Source: Actinospica acidithermotolerans (GTDB lineage: Bacteria > Actinomycetota > Actinomycetes > Streptomycetales > Catenulisporaceae). Taken from it: a DNA stretch of 64,000 nucleotides. The stretch lies in contig NZ_JAGSOH010000009.1 in assembly GCF_018139625.1 (NCBI RefSeq), positions 1 to 64,000 of the forward strand, read 5' to 3'. The notes beneath the pieces were generated by a model. The model saw only the letters and a program-made list of their open reading frames with translations, made no database searches and was not told the origin of the DNA. The position numbers were made by a program, and so were the translations under genes. Within the stretch, counting starts at the first letter, position 1. Each line of letters starts with the position of its first letter. Below, piece after piece: positions 28,901 to 36,655 of this stretch.

Positions 28901-29231
28901 GCCCACCGGTGAGGCACTGGCCCGGCTCGCCCGGATCCTGGCGGCCGCGGGCGACCTCCCCGGCGAGCCGCGCGCCTGGCAGTGGCTGGTCGAGGCCTAC
29001 CGCACCGAGCCGCTCGCGGTCCTGGACCTGCTGCACGAGTGGTCCAAGCACCTGAGCTCCTCGGCGGGCCTGGCCGCCGGGCGACGCGACGAGCAGATCA
29101 CCGAGATCTGGACCGCCGCCCTGAACTCGGACGACCCGGCTCAGATCGAACTGGCCACCAAAGCGATCAACCGGGCCGCAGCCGCCGGATACCCGTCCTA
29201 CCTCCAGTTGACCACGACCGCGCAGCAGTAA
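25908..29231 (+). CDS. Large alpha-solenoid protein of unknown function
   Basis: The protein has 1107 residues from GTG 25908. No clear ribosome site precedes it. It is very rich in alanine, leucine and arginine-flanked helices over its whole length, as in HEAT-like solenoids. A distinctive aromatic segment with VFFTEAGPAWITPLH, VFRNPPGL and WWPASAYLVRMA lies at about residues 240-285. This type of block is, from my recollection, found in large uncharacterised bacterial proteins near conflict systems, but I cannot name the family. No Walker motifs, membrane segments or signal peptide are seen. It stands alone just downstream of the broken integrase. An equally long frame on the other strand (25887-29312) is a composition shadow. 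Confidence 0.75.
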   Translation: MHETSLRAPGLPLPDPARRARIRVHLERLGAGPRANFETLCALVDAAEQLPSGFMLIHHMMRELESALREVLRESKAVTDPDGGPGERRRAQILAMLADLPLVAGEQAEARRAEVAAGIAELELAGSGENQRKEIRAIAAGLDLAAEVVAGWAGLAGELHGWAHRRNLEPPRPVDAEVLERVDLLERILDEALDAHATRYGTFVHERLRALLALDAPTKTHAQALPKDFPQDTLTQQVFFTEAGPAWITPLHTAKVFRNPPGLLEDGGVPWWPASAYLVRMAEQAQITEQTDPDEAARRASVQVEIVQAAQGIPDSENPRVGMDLARIARLLEPDRAVRLTDQLVRALAAPHVLGPEHYAAAAAVLADGHGDAAAKVLRALLALDAAEDGYGAPSTRIGDWEYGEVLRTHVPVLVDTMGIDALKLFASLVAESAGDAEIATVWLPAVADAQATEPLFDPRVGLVAAARDVAVRLAEAGTEVEAILAVLPLAPAGLLARIRLHLLGLEPFAAAVPDLVREVISDPGLLHERATETEFLRLVQARAELLAPAERATLQTAIEAGPDTAAWQERRLEQGGSELAAEVLALLETAWRLDRYAAAAAILDDAGREVLGNLVETHGTAPFQRPRIRPVGGFARSAQAAELAGAQSSRELADRLAAAAEAADGQDQDPLEALSAASGLGGELRAAVAAGAAAYSADAAELAEAEAHLVACALGGFGDGLRRGAVLDWDGLQPLVAAAAAARGTARYEAVVLLRTAAEIGALPAHAAGWVWPILAGALSPDPSSEPAPDAAHRGQAVHAVAAFASWARQAEIEEAQAAVDALAGLDPGTEPGPVAEAVGAETATLRVLGHPAAGERLAALAPGTTGFTGYLRSDDLPADRVMLPLFEQALNVELPAADHQKLGIRLLRLYFNDELDLAPGGLAERWWRHPRTDGQTRRGLALTLAAARLEADGERDLFNRYVDWRLDALGPQPGAVLTGPERLELLTLAPTCLRTAPTGEALARLARILAAAGDLPGEPRAWQWLVEAYRTEPLAVLDLLHEWSKHLSSSAGLAAGRRDEQITEIWTAALNSDDPAQIELATKAINRAAAAGYPSYLQLTTTAQQ

Positions 29232-29339
29232 CCCGCCCCGGATACACGGCTCCACCGCAGCAGCGCACCCCGCGGTGCACTGCGGCCTTGCCTCTGCGGC
29301 AGATCGCGGCACGCTCGTGTCAGAGATCTGTGATCGGGT

Positions 29340-29615
29340 TTAGTGCCGGGAGGTGTGAGCTTCCCGGAGGGCGTCGGCCAACTCGGCGTTGCGCCGCCAA
29401 ACCCGGGCGTTGATCACAGCCGCGGCCGCGATCGCTGCGAGGTCGACCACGCCCGCAAGAGCGACGATCACTCCGCCGTGCCCCGGGCTGCGCAGCATCG
29501 CGAGGATCGCGGCGACGCTGGTCACGGCGATACACGCGATCAGCAGGACAACGCTGCGCACAAGCCCGTCACGCAGGCGACGGATCTGCTCCACGGTGTC
29601 GACGTCCACGGGCAT
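29340..29615 (-). CDS. Small two-helix membrane protein
   Basis: The protein has 91 residues from ATG 29615, the start I prefer to one at 29654 that lacks a ribosome site. A charged N-terminus (EQIRRLRDGLVR) is followed by two hydrophobic stretches, each of about 20 residues (SVVLLIACIAVTSVAAILAM and VIVALAGVVDLAAIAAAAV), and a basic C-terminus. This predicts a hairpin inner-membrane protein. No family is recognised. It follows the GNAT-like gene in the same direction, 35 bases downstream. Confidence 0.55.
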   Translation of the reverse strand: MPVDVDTVEQIRRLRDGLVRSVVLLIACIAVTSVAAILAMLRSPGHGGVIVALAGVVDLAAIAAAAVINARVWRRNAELADALREAHTSRH

Positions 29616-29650
29616 CGAGACTACCCCGTGTGTTCGCGTCGCGGGCCGGT

Positions 29651-30211
29651 TCATGTATCAAGGTGCGGGCACAGCGCGCGCTGCCGGTAGCCGCCGGGCA
29701 CCGCGGCACCGACCCGGTCCCAGAACGGGCGGGCGGGGTGTTCATGCCCGCCGAGCGTGAACCATGCGTATCCGGGGTGCTCGGCGCGCAGTTGCGCGAG
29801 GGCGGCCGAGGCCAGGCCGCAGCGCTGGTAGGGCGGGTAGGTGAACGGCTGCTCGACCCAGCCGGCCCGGCACCGGCGGCACACGTTGTAGTCGACGCCG
29901 AACGCCTCCTCGCCGTCCAGATTCGCGCTCCGGGCCCGCCAGCCCTCGCCGCCGCGCTCGAACGAGAGGGTGTCCTGCCAGGGTGACTCGAGTTCGACGA
30001 CCTCGGGCGCGGCCCGTCCGAGCCTGCCGCCGGTCAGGCGGCGCACCAACGTCCGGCGACGGTGGGTCCAGCGCTGCGCGAACGCGACCTGCCCGGCCCC
30101 GGCAGCCAGCGCCCTGGCCCGCTCGCCCGCGGGTGTCTCGCTCACCAGCACGGCCGCCGTGTCACTCGGCCGCGCCGGGCACCCGCTCGGCGCCGGGGTC
30201 TTCACCGGCAA
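29651..30211 (-). CDS. GNAT-like acetyltransferase
   Basis: The protein has 186 residues. The acetyl-CoA loop appears as YQRCGLASAALAQL (Q-R-x-G-x-A pattern), followed by WFTLGGHEHPARPFWDRVG, a late GNAT strand-helix unit. A CRRC pair in the middle could bind metal. The substrate is unknown. It overlaps the preceding 98-residue gene by 50 bases in another frame, so the two are probably co-transcribed and possibly coupled. The true start may be a few codons further in. Confidence 0.65.
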   Translation of the reverse strand: MPVKTPAPSGCPARPSDTAAVLVSETPAGERARALAAGAGQVAFAQRWTHRRRTLVRRLTGGRLGRAAPEVVELESPWQDTLSFERGGEGWRARSANLDGEEAFGVDYNVCRRCRAGWVEQPFTYPPYQRCGLASAALAQLRAEHPGYAWFTLGGHEHPARPFWDRVGAAVPGGYRQRALCPHLDT

Positions 30212-30458
30212 GGCGCCGTGCGGCTGCGGAGGCGGGCAGGATCTGGTCCATCAGCGCTCGCAGGCGCGGGAGCTCGGCGGGGTCGACGGGCCGGCCTTCG
30301 AGCAGCGCCGTCATCGCCGCCGCAGTCGCGGTCGGCATGGTGAGCGAGACCTTCGCCCGCCCGTCCTCGGTCAGGCCGGGCTCGGCGACCGGCACCTCGG
30401 CCGGGTCGATGGCGCGATGCTTGATGAACGGGCTGTTGCCCGGCTGGTTGATCGTCAT
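30162..30458 (-). CDS. Small hypothetical protein
   Basis: The protein has 98 residues from ATG 30458, with GGGGG just upstream. It is acidic to neutral and contains the segment LTMPTATAAAMTALLEGRPVDPAELPRL broken by prolines (given here only as context: residues about 39-66). No domain is recognised. It is the first gene of a pair with the GNAT-like protein and overlaps it by 50 bases. Confidence 0.55.
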   Translation of the reverse strand: MTINQPGNSPFIKHRAIDPAEVPVAEPGLTEDGRAKVSLTMPTATAAAMTALLEGRPVDPAELPRLRALMDQILPASAAARRLAGEDPGAERVPGAAE

Positions 30459-30718
30459 ATCGCCCCCAGTGAGTGGATCATCCGATCCGCGACGTTACCC
30501 TGAGTGGCGTTCGCGGTCCACTGTGTTGTTTCCGCGGCCCGTCAGCGGGCGGCGGGGGAGCGGCGAGGTGCCCGCTGCGGACGGGTACGGCGGCCACTTT
30601 GCCTGCACGCGCAGGACTGAGCAACGGGCCACCGCGGGTGATGAAGGCCGAGGTCGGGATCCGGTTTTGCGGTTGGCTACTGACCCCTCGAGCTGGCGGA
30701 AAGGATCGGCGGAGCGGT

Positions 30719-30940
30719 CTACTGCAGCAGCAGGAAGCTGTGCCCGACTACTTCAGTCTCGACCGGCACTCCGTCGATCTCGGCGGGCAACTCCGGCTGG
30801 TCGAGGCCGTCGACCAGGTTGACCTTGACTGCGAACCCGAATCGGTCGCCGGTGATGCCGACGCCGTTGACACGCATGTCGGAGCGCAAGCGGCTGGCTA
30901 GGGCTCGGCTTGCTGCTCGTGCTGCTTCGCGGTCTGCCAT
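30719..30940 (-). CDS. Small partner of the trypsin-fold protease
   Basis: The protein has 73 residues from ATG 30940, with GGAG seven bases upstream. Its core, GVGITGDRFGFAVKVNLVDG then EIDGVPVETEVVG, resembles the N-terminal region of actinobacterial Nal1-like proteases. The same pattern (IALGIAP.., YFELAVRV) occurs in the N-terminus of the protease encoded 13 bases upstream. It is therefore probably a detached prodomain-like or inhibitor-like module. Co-transcription with the protease is likely. Function is inferred. Confidence 0.6.
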   Translation of the reverse strand: MADREAARAASRALASRLRSDMRVNGVGITGDRFGFAVKVNLVDGLDQPELPAEIDGVPVETEVVGHSFLLLQ

Positions 30941-30953
30941 GTTGTCTCCAGGG

Positions 30954-31853
30954 TCATCGCGCTGTCAGCGCGGCTCCGAGCTGGTCCAGGACTGCTGGCA
31001 TCGGGTTTACATATGTTGCACTGCGGCCGGGCTCAAGGGAAGCCCTGGTCGCCGCGAAAATCAGCCCAACCGCCTGCTTCGTCTCCGGCTCGTACACCAG
31101 CGCCCCGCTGTCGCCGGGCAGGCTGAAGAACAGGGAGCCGCTGTCCGGCTCGATCTGGATCTGGTCTGCGAACAGCACGTGCCCGAGAGGTTCGCACCAT
31201 ATGTGGAAGTTGTTCATCTCGAAGGCGGTCACGTGGCCTTCGGTGTGCCCGGTCGCCCAGCCGCGTTTCGCCACTCGTATGCCCCGCACGAGCTCTCCCG
31301 GGTCCAGGACTTCGCTGATCTCGCAGGAGAAGTCGATGCCGTCGTCCAGGGTGCACAACGCGGCGTCGACCGTGTTCGGTCCGTCTTCGTTGAGCGGGAT
31401 GAAGCCAGCCAGGGTGCCGATTCGTTGCGGCGGATCATGGTCCGCCGAGGCGAGGTGCGGCGCGCCCGGATGCCAGATCTCGTCCCCGGGCCGCCCCTGG
31501 TTGTTGTTGGCCAGCACGTGGTTGTTCGAAACGACGTACTCGGTCCCCTGGACCGTCACCAGCGGTCCGAGAGTGCCGACACCTGCGTCTTCGCGGCCGC
31601 AGGAGGCTCCGGGCGCGTACGGCTCGCAGCTGCACTGGAGCTGCGGGGTACCGATGACCTGCACATCGACTTCGCCACGAGCCTGGTCTTCGATGTAGGC
31701 GAGGACCTTGACCGTTTCGGGGGTTTCATGCTGAACGCGGACTGCCAGCTCGAAGTAGTCCCCCTTGATCGGGGCGATGCCGAGGGCGATCTCATACGGC
31801 ATACCGATGCTGAGCAATTCGGCCTGGAGGTCTCTCGCTGACTGCAGGTCCAT
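30954..31853 (-). CDS. Trypsin-fold (Nal1-like) serine protease
   Basis: The protein has 299 residues from ATG 31853, with AGGTGA five bases upstream, preferred to ATG 31868, which lacks a site. The chymotrypsin-like catalytic triad is visible: His112 in NNHVLA, Asp163 in VDAAL, and Ser249 in PGDSGALV. The first 70 residues form a separate small domain like the downstream 73-residue protein. There is no signal peptide, so the protease should act in the cytoplasm. Substrates are unknown. Cytoplasmic trypsin-fold proteases are used in some defence and regulatory systems, but nothing here proves that role. Confidence 0.8.
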   Translation of the reverse strand: MDLQSARDLQAELLSIGMPYEIALGIAPIKGDYFELAVRVQHETPETVKVLAYIEDQARGEVDVQVIGTPQLQCSCEPYAPGASCGREDAGVGTLGPLVTVQGTEYVVSNNHVLANNNQGRPGDEIWHPGAPHLASADHDPPQRIGTLAGFIPLNEDGPNTVDAALCTLDDGIDFSCEISEVLDPGELVRGIRVAKRGWATGHTEGHVTAFEMNNFHIWCEPLGHVLFADQIQIEPDSGSLFFSLPGDSGALVYEPETKQAVGLIFAATRASLEPGRSATYVNPMPAVLDQLGAALTAR

Positions 31854-32274
31854 CTGTTCACCTGGCATCCGCGGTTGCGGCCGAGCGTTCCGCTCCTACT
31901 CATTCCAGCCACGTCACGGATACTCGGCTATTGCTGGACCTACAGCCTACGCCTGGCGAGCGGCAGACGAATCTTGAGTCGAGAGGCGCGACCTTCGCGA
32001 TGGCTTCAGACTGGACCGCAGGGACACTCAGCACGCATGAGAAAACGGCGGCCACCGCCCCACCTCGCGGCGCCTCCGAGTACAGCAGCGCCACTTCAGC
32101 ATTTCAGCGCTTTGCCCTGAAAGCCTCGATGACGTCGGGCGGTGCCGCGGCTGCCGAGGTCGGGCACGTGGGACCGCGCTGGGGCGTCAGCGGTACGCGA
32201 CAGGTTTCGGTAGGTTCTTCACCGCCGCGGTGAAGAATTCGGTAACTCAAGATCCAAAAAAGAAGGGGGCAGTG
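31854..32274. other. Divergent intergenic region, no gene seen
   Basis: These 421 bases lie between the leftward protease gene and a rightward hypothetical gene. No frame has a credible start plus a family match. Both promoters should lie here. GAAGGGGG at 32262-32269 is the likely ribosome site for GTG 32275. Confidence 0.35.
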
Positions 32275-32694
32275 GTGGTTCCGCTGCAAGATCTGTACGA
32301 CTTCGTCGTCATGTGCATCCTTGAGGACGGGAAGGTCGCCCACGCGGTGCCAGAGAGCGAGGTGGGCGAGTGGCCGGCGTCGTGGCACGTCAGCTCTGCT
32401 CCGGATATGGCGACTCGGGTCCTTGCAGGTCCGGGAGTCGACTTCGACGCGAGCACGCCGGAGATCGCTACCTTCACCGTGCGGAACGACCCGGTCCAGG
32501 TACTCGGCTTCCTCGGCTACCTGCGTTGGACTGCCGCCCAGCACAAGCCTGTGCTCGCGGCTGCAGAGCAGGGGAACGAGACGATACCCATGATGGTCTG
32601 CCGCATCGATGGCGAAGAGTGCGAGCCTCTGCTGCGCATGGCCCAACTATTCGATCGTCGTCCCGGCTTCAAGAGGGAGTGGCGAGTCCAGTGA
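32275..32694 (+). CDS. Hypothetical protein
   Basis: The protein has 139 residues from GTG 32275, chosen because AGGGGG lies five bases upstream; an in-frame GTG at 32230 would add 15 residues. It is mixed alpha/beta in character, with a hydrophobic N-terminus (LYDFVVMCILED), a central TFTVRNDPVQVLGFLGYLRW and an acidic stretch. No family is recognised, and no membrane or secretion signal is seen. A second small gene follows 77 bases downstream in the same direction. Confidence 0.55.
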   Translation: MVPLQDLYDFVVMCILEDGKVAHAVPESEVGEWPASWHVSSAPDMATRVLAGPGVDFDASTPEIATFTVRNDPVQVLGFLGYLRWTAAQHKPVLAAAEQGNETIPMMVCRIDGEECEPLLRMAQLFDRRPGFKREWRVQ

Positions 32695-32771
32695 CAGCGG
32701 TCACCTGGCTCACCGAACCAAACCTGCACTCGGTGGTTGACAATGCGGCGGCGCGGCAGGACGGTACGTAG

Positions 32772-33020
32772 ATGCCGATCGAGGAGCCTGAGCCGGAGTT
32801 CAGTTTCATCGTCGATGGCGAGCTCTCTCCTGAGCTCGTCAGCACGATGCTGGCGGCGATGGTCCCGGAGGGCGGTCGCGTGGTGGAACTCGACCCACCG
32901 GAGGACGACGCCGGCATGCACGTGTTCGTCGCCGTCGCCGAGGGCGGCGAGCTCAGCCACGAGGACCGCGTCAGCGTCTACAACCTCCTGTTGGCGCATC
33001 AACACGGATCCGAGCAGTAG
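32772..33020 (+). CDS. Small acidic hypothetical protein
   Basis: The protein has 82 residues from ATG 32772. It is strongly acidic, with a beta-like start (FSFIVDGELS) and a helical middle, ending HQHGSEQ. No family is recognised. It probably shares a transcript with the gene ending at 32694. Confidence 0.5.
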   Translation: MPIEEPEPEFSFIVDGELSPELVSTMLAAMVPEGGRVVELDPPEDDAGMHVFVAVAEGGELSHEDRVSVYNLLLAHQHGSEQ

Positions 33021-33313
33021 AAGCGGCAGCGTGGGCCCGAGCGCTCTGGGCACTGTCTCATCGCGGCGTGTTCTCAAGCTTCGAGCAGGCGACCAACGTC
33101 GTCCGAAACGCGGTGATCTCCCGCGCGCTGTGGATGGACGAGACCCCGCTGCGTGGAGTTCTGAGGCGTAGGCCGCAAACGGCCAGTGCCGCGTCACCTT
33201 CGCGCTCGAACGCCTGGCCGCCGACCTCTACCGCGCCACCGGACACAAGCCACTGATCCTCATAGCCGACCAGGCGGCTGGTTGCCGGACCGGCGTAGCC
33301 GCCTCGGCCGGCC
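33021..33313. other. Gene-free stretch with a short coding-like fragment
   Basis: A fragment reading VTFALERLAADLYRATGHKP appears near 33192-33260 on the plus strand without a start or a stop-free extension upstream. It may be a gene remnant; I cannot name its source. Otherwise nothing is seen. Confidence 0.25.
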
Positions 33314-34423
33314 TCAGGGCGCCGGTTCCGCGGGCCGGTTCTCGTATTCGGGTGCGAGGTTCCGGGCGGGGATTGCGTCCAGCGGCCACGGGTGCGTTGC
33401 ATGGGGGTTGGGCAGCAGCGCCACGTCGTGCGCTGCCGTGTCCCACAGGGGCAGGCCGGTCAGGGCGATGACCGCGGACAGTCGCCGGTAGCGGCCGTCC
33501 GGCCTCTCGCTGTCGATGCCGAACAGACCGGTGTTGTCCCGGCCCTGCGGGCAGGTTCGCCCGAAGATCCCGGCGATGATCTCTTCCTCGTCGGGGAAGT
33601 CGTGGATGCCCGCGACCACGGCGTAGGGGATGCCGGTGATGTCGTACCGGCCGCCGGCCTTCTCCCTGACCCGCTCCTTGAGCCTTTGCGCTGTCAGGAC
33701 GATTCCGCCGGTGAAAGCGTTGCTTGAGGCAAGGCGCGCGTCGGGATTGGTGCGCGAGGGCGCCTCCGGCTTCATCGGTATGAAGGTGACGGCGATCTGC
33801 GTGCCGGACTCTTCCCGGTAGATCGCTCGGGGCCAATGCGCCCAGGCGCGGTGCGGTGACGCCTGATGCGGCACCTGCTCGGGCGGGGGCAACTGCTCGA
33901 GTTCGTTCTCGATGAATCTCGCGAACGCCTTGGGCGAGGGGTCGCGCTGGCCCCGGATGACCTCGAACCTGACGAAGTAGCCCGCCGTGGGTTTGACGGC
34001 CTTGTTGAGCTGGTCGGCGATGCGGCCGTGCCGAGTCTGCGGCGCGGCCCAATCCGGGGGCTCGAACAGGGAAAGGACTTCGACCGCGGCGACGCAGACC
34101 CCGCGCTCGTAGACGCGAAAGTCAGGGCCTTTACCGTCTTCTTCGTACCGGACGTCGTCGAAGCGCCGGCGCAGAAGGTGGTGTACGTAGAGCTCGTCCA
34201 ACGCCCCGAAGTGCGCGACGCCATCGCTGCTCCTGAGCCTCTTGGCGAGCTTGCGGCCAGGATCGTCCGGGAACTCGGCGTACCAGGCGTTGACCGCTGC
34301 CCGGGACGCGACAGCCTGCGGACGGGTGGAGGTCTTGAACCAGCGGACCGGCGCCTCGACGTATCCCAGCGGACCCACGCGCGGCGAAGCCGGCTCGGGG
34401 AACAGCGGCTGACCGGCCATCAT
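33314..34423 (-). CDS. Protein with PD-(D/E)XK-like nuclease fold signature
   Basis: The protein has 369 residues from ATG 34423 (GTG 34447 is possible and adds eight). The segment from about residue 70 reads as a helix with LDELYVHHLL, then a variable loop, then GPDFRVYERG and AAVEVLSLF. This is the E - PD - ExV layout of PD-(D/E)XK nucleases, although the last position is Val-Leu and not Lys, so activity is uncertain. The C-terminal half (GIDSERPDGRYRRLSAV) is an unknown mixed domain. It follows a zinc-finger gene 39 bases upstream in the same direction and may be coregulated with it. A DNA-cleaving role is an inference from a short motif. Confidence 0.6.
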   Translation of the reverse strand: MMAGQPLFPEPASPRVGPLGYVEAPVRWFKTSTRPQAVASRAAVNAWYAEFPDDPGRKLAKRLRSSDGVAHFGALDELYVHHLLRRRFDDVRYEEDGKGPDFRVYERGVCVAAVEVLSLFEPPDWAAPQTRHGRIADQLNKAVKPTAGYFVRFEVIRGQRDPSPKAFARFIENELEQLPPPEQVPHQASPHRAWAHWPRAIYREESGTQIAVTFIPMKPEAPSRTNPDARLASSNAFTGGIVLTAQRLKERVREKAGGRYDITGIPYAVVAGIHDFPDEEEIIAGIFGRTCPQGRDNTGLFGIDSERPDGRYRRLSAVIALTGLPLWDTAAHDVALLPNPHATHPWPLDAIPARNLAPEYENRPAEPAP

Positions 34424-34462
34424 GCGGCCGCCCCGTCGGGTCCGCACTCCTGCGTTGACAAC

Positions 34463-34963
34463 CTATGCACGACCTTTACGGTAGCGGCCGGCGCCCGATG
34501 GCGCGCTGCGATTTCGTCCAGCCATCGGCTGGGATGACTTCAGGGCGCGGGCCAGATACTTCTCCTGTCTGCACGGCTGTGAACACGTCGTCCTCGGTCG
34601 CCCCCGGCCCTTGTGCAGCGGCGTAAGCTCTTTGCCACACACTGCGCACGTCAGGGGCCAGGACTCGATGCGCAGTGCCAGCAATCGGTTATCGGTCGTG
34701 CGATCCCGGCGCATTCGATCAATGTCGCCCGGGACGGCGCCGGCGAATCCAAACACCACGTTGTCGGCTGCCGCCAACGCCGTGTGCAGGCGCTCCCGGT
34801 AGACCAGCAGGTCCCGTGACCGAGAACGATCGAACCGGGCGAGCCATCTGACCAGCCGCTCCTCCGGCATGTCGTATATTCGGCTATTTATGTACAGCCG
34901 TACTCGGCGGTCACCGCCCATGTCAGGGCCCATGCGCAGGCCAATGAGAATCGCGGCCGTCAT
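34463..34963 (-). CDS. Zinc-finger protein, unrecognised family
   Basis: The protein has 166 residues from ATG 34963, close after the stop of the preceding small membrane protein. The C-terminal part has CAVCGKELTPLHKGRG then CSQPCRQEKYLARAL, a C-x2-C...C-x3-C zinc-binding module followed by basic residues, suited to nucleic-acid binding. The N-terminal 90 residues include RLYINSRIYDMPEERLVRWL. This stretch is of unknown fold. It lies between a small membrane protein and a nuclease-like gene on the same strand. Similar short Cys4 modules occur in many mobile-element proteins. Confidence 0.6.
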   Translation of the reverse strand: MTAAILIGLRMGPDMGGDRRVRLYINSRIYDMPEERLVRWLARFDRSRSRDLLVYRERLHTALAAADNVVFGFAGAVPGDIDRMRRDRTTDNRLLALRIESWPLTCAVCGKELTPLHKGRGRPRTTCSQPCRQEKYLARALKSSQPMAGRNRSAPSGAGRYRKGRA

Positions 34964-34968
34964 GTCCG

Positions 34969-35178
34969 TCACGTCTGCTCTTCCCGCGTGGTGCCCAGGC
35001 CGGCCCGCCGCGGATTGCATGCTGCGATGATCTGGGGCGCCATCGTGGCCGCGGTCGTCGTGGTCGTGTCACGTAGCGCCAGGATGACCGATCGAGCTAC
35101 GAAGAGCGCAACGACGGCGCGGATCGTCTCCAGTATCGGGCCGATCGCTGCTATGGCGATCAAGGTGGCTGTTGTCAT
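34969..35178 (-). CDS. Small membrane protein
   Basis: The protein has 69 residues from ATG 35178. A hydrophobic N-terminal half (TLIAIAAIGPILETIRAVVA then LFVARSVILAL) predicts one or two membrane helices, followed by a Thr-rich turn and a short polar tail. No family is recognised. The ribosome site is not obvious, so confidence is modest. It is first in a three-gene run with the zinc-finger and nuclease-like genes. Confidence 0.45.
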   Translation of the reverse strand: MTTATLIAIAAIGPILETIRAVVALFVARSVILALRDTTTTTAATMAPQIIAACNPRRAGLGTTREEQT

Positions 35179-35629
35179 GGCGCAAGACTAGGCATGCCGC
35201 GAACCACTCAGCATCAGAGCACGTCAACGCTGCAGCATTCATGTAAATCTGTTTGCTTTAAGTCTAAGGAATTTCGTCACACCGAGCGGCAGGGCTCTTC
35301 GGTGGGCGAGGCTAGGGCCGGGGTAGATGGATGGTCCTGGGCCGGTGCGACTGCTCGGCCCGGTGATCGTTTCCCGCGTGCCCCTGGTGGTTTATTGGCT
35401 CGAGGCGACACGCCGCAGACGGCGGGATGCGACGTTTGGGCGGCCGTGACCGATACCGTCGGGTCAACGCCGGGTCGCGGAGGCCTGGAACGCTTACGCC
35501 ACCGATCGCCCCGGCGCGACGGGTCGGCTTGCTACAGAGGCGTGGTGCGCCCACTCCGCACTTCAACCTGGATTCAACCACTCGAGTGGTGCGACAGATG
35601 CTGGCCGGGCAGTGGAGAGGCTGTCCACC
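35179..35629. other. Divergent intergenic region, no gene seen
   Basis: These 451 bases separate leftward and rightward genes. The part at 35235-35275 is unusually AT-rich for this window (ATGTAAATCTGTTTGCTTTA), which fits promoter DNA. No gene is supported: open frames here overlap each other and the start of the next gene in shadow frames. Confidence 0.35.
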
Positions 35630-36655
35630 ATGCGATCGAACCGGCGTGCCTACGCCGATCTGCGCAGTTCCTTCACGGGGGAGAGCCGGGTAGCGGCGCG
35701 GGCCGGCACCGCGCGGGACGGCTCGCCCGGCCTGGACCACTGCACGGCGAGGCAGCGCAGACTACGCGCGATCCTGGCCCTGGGACTGTTCAACGACCAC
35801 GATTGGGCCTTCGCCGAGTACGGCTGGGGCTGCCCTTCGGTCACGCGCTACAACGTGACCTTCTCACCCCGCTACGACGCCCTGGTCATCATCTCCAACA
35901 CTCCGGTCAACGTCGCCTCCCGCATGGTCGCAGCCCGTCCGGGCTCACTACGTGTTCCCGGGTTGCGCTACGACCCGGCCAAGGAGTTCAGTTCCGAGAC
36001 CCGCCACGTCATCGACGTCGAATCCGGGGCGGAATTGATCGTCACGGAGCGGCCCTCCGGCCGGCAGAAGCCGCTTCCCGCAGGCTCACCGGCGCCCCGC
36101 CGGTCACGGCTCGAGTCGCACGGGCTCGCCCACGCGCTGACAGCGGCGGAGCAGGAGGCGCTTGCGGCGATTCCCGCGATGACCGATGAGATCGAGACCC
36201 TGCTGGCCGGGCTCGCGGTCCGCCTGAACGCGCGAGACCCGCTGGGGCGTTGGGCGATGGGCTACTGGTTCTGGGACCCGCTCGAGCGTCCGGTACGGGA
36301 TAGCAGCATGTTCAGGGTCGAACGCCGGCTGCACGGTGAGGAATCCGTCTGGGAGTTGCGCTGGTCGTCGTATCCGTACGTGCGTGATGTGGCCGCCATG
36401 CTGACCCACCCGGTGATCGGCGTGGCCGGATGCGGCGCCGTCGAGGTCGAAGACGGCTACGACATTCACCTCGACGGCTCGGTCCTCGCTCTTCGCTCGT
36501 GGCATCCGGTCGGGCATCTTCGCTGCAACCTTCAGGCCGCGCTGGACCTTGAAGGCATCGACGGGCCCGACAGCCGCGGCTCGAACGAGGTTTCCGGCGG
36601 TCCCTCGCGGAGGCGGTCGGCGAGCTCCGGTGGGGCGGCGCCGACGATCCTGTAG
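35630..36655 (+). CDS. Hypothetical protein
   Basis: The protein has 341 residues from ATG 35630, with GGAGAGG at 35614-35620; GTG 35612 is an alternative. A basic N-terminus leads into LGLFNDHDWAFAEYGWG, then a beta-rich stretch, a proline/arginine linker, and a second domain with MGYWFWDPLERPV and aromatic strands. The C-terminal tail is low-complexity Ser/Arg/Gly. No family is recognised and no membrane segment is seen. It stands alone on its strand. Confidence 0.6.
   Translation: MRSNRRAYADLRSSFTGESRVAARAGTARDGSPGLDHCTARQRRLRAILALGLFNDHDWAFAEYGWGCPSVTRYNVTFSPRYDALVIISNTPVNVASRMVAARPGSLRVPGLRYDPAKEFSSETRHVIDVESGAELIVTERPSGRQKPLPAGSPAPRRSRLESHGLAHALTAAEQEALAAIPAMTDEIETLLAGLAVRLNARDPLGRWAMGYWFWDPLERPVRDSSMFRVERRLHGEESVWELRWSSYPYVRDVAAMLTHPVIGVAGCGAVEVEDGYDIHLDGSVLALRSWHPVGHLRCNLQAALDLEGIDGPDSRGSNEVSGGPSRRRSASSGGAAPTIL

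Noticed and set aside
25887-29312. A 1141-codon open frame on the minus strand opposite the solenoid gene
   Set aside because: It overlaps the plus-strand gene almost completely and reads as a Gly/Arg/Gln/Pro-rich composition shadow without domains.
35194-36189. 331-codon plus-strand frame overlapping the hypothetical gene at 35630
   Set aside because: Lacks a ribosome site and reads as a shadow frame; the other frame has better start and composition.
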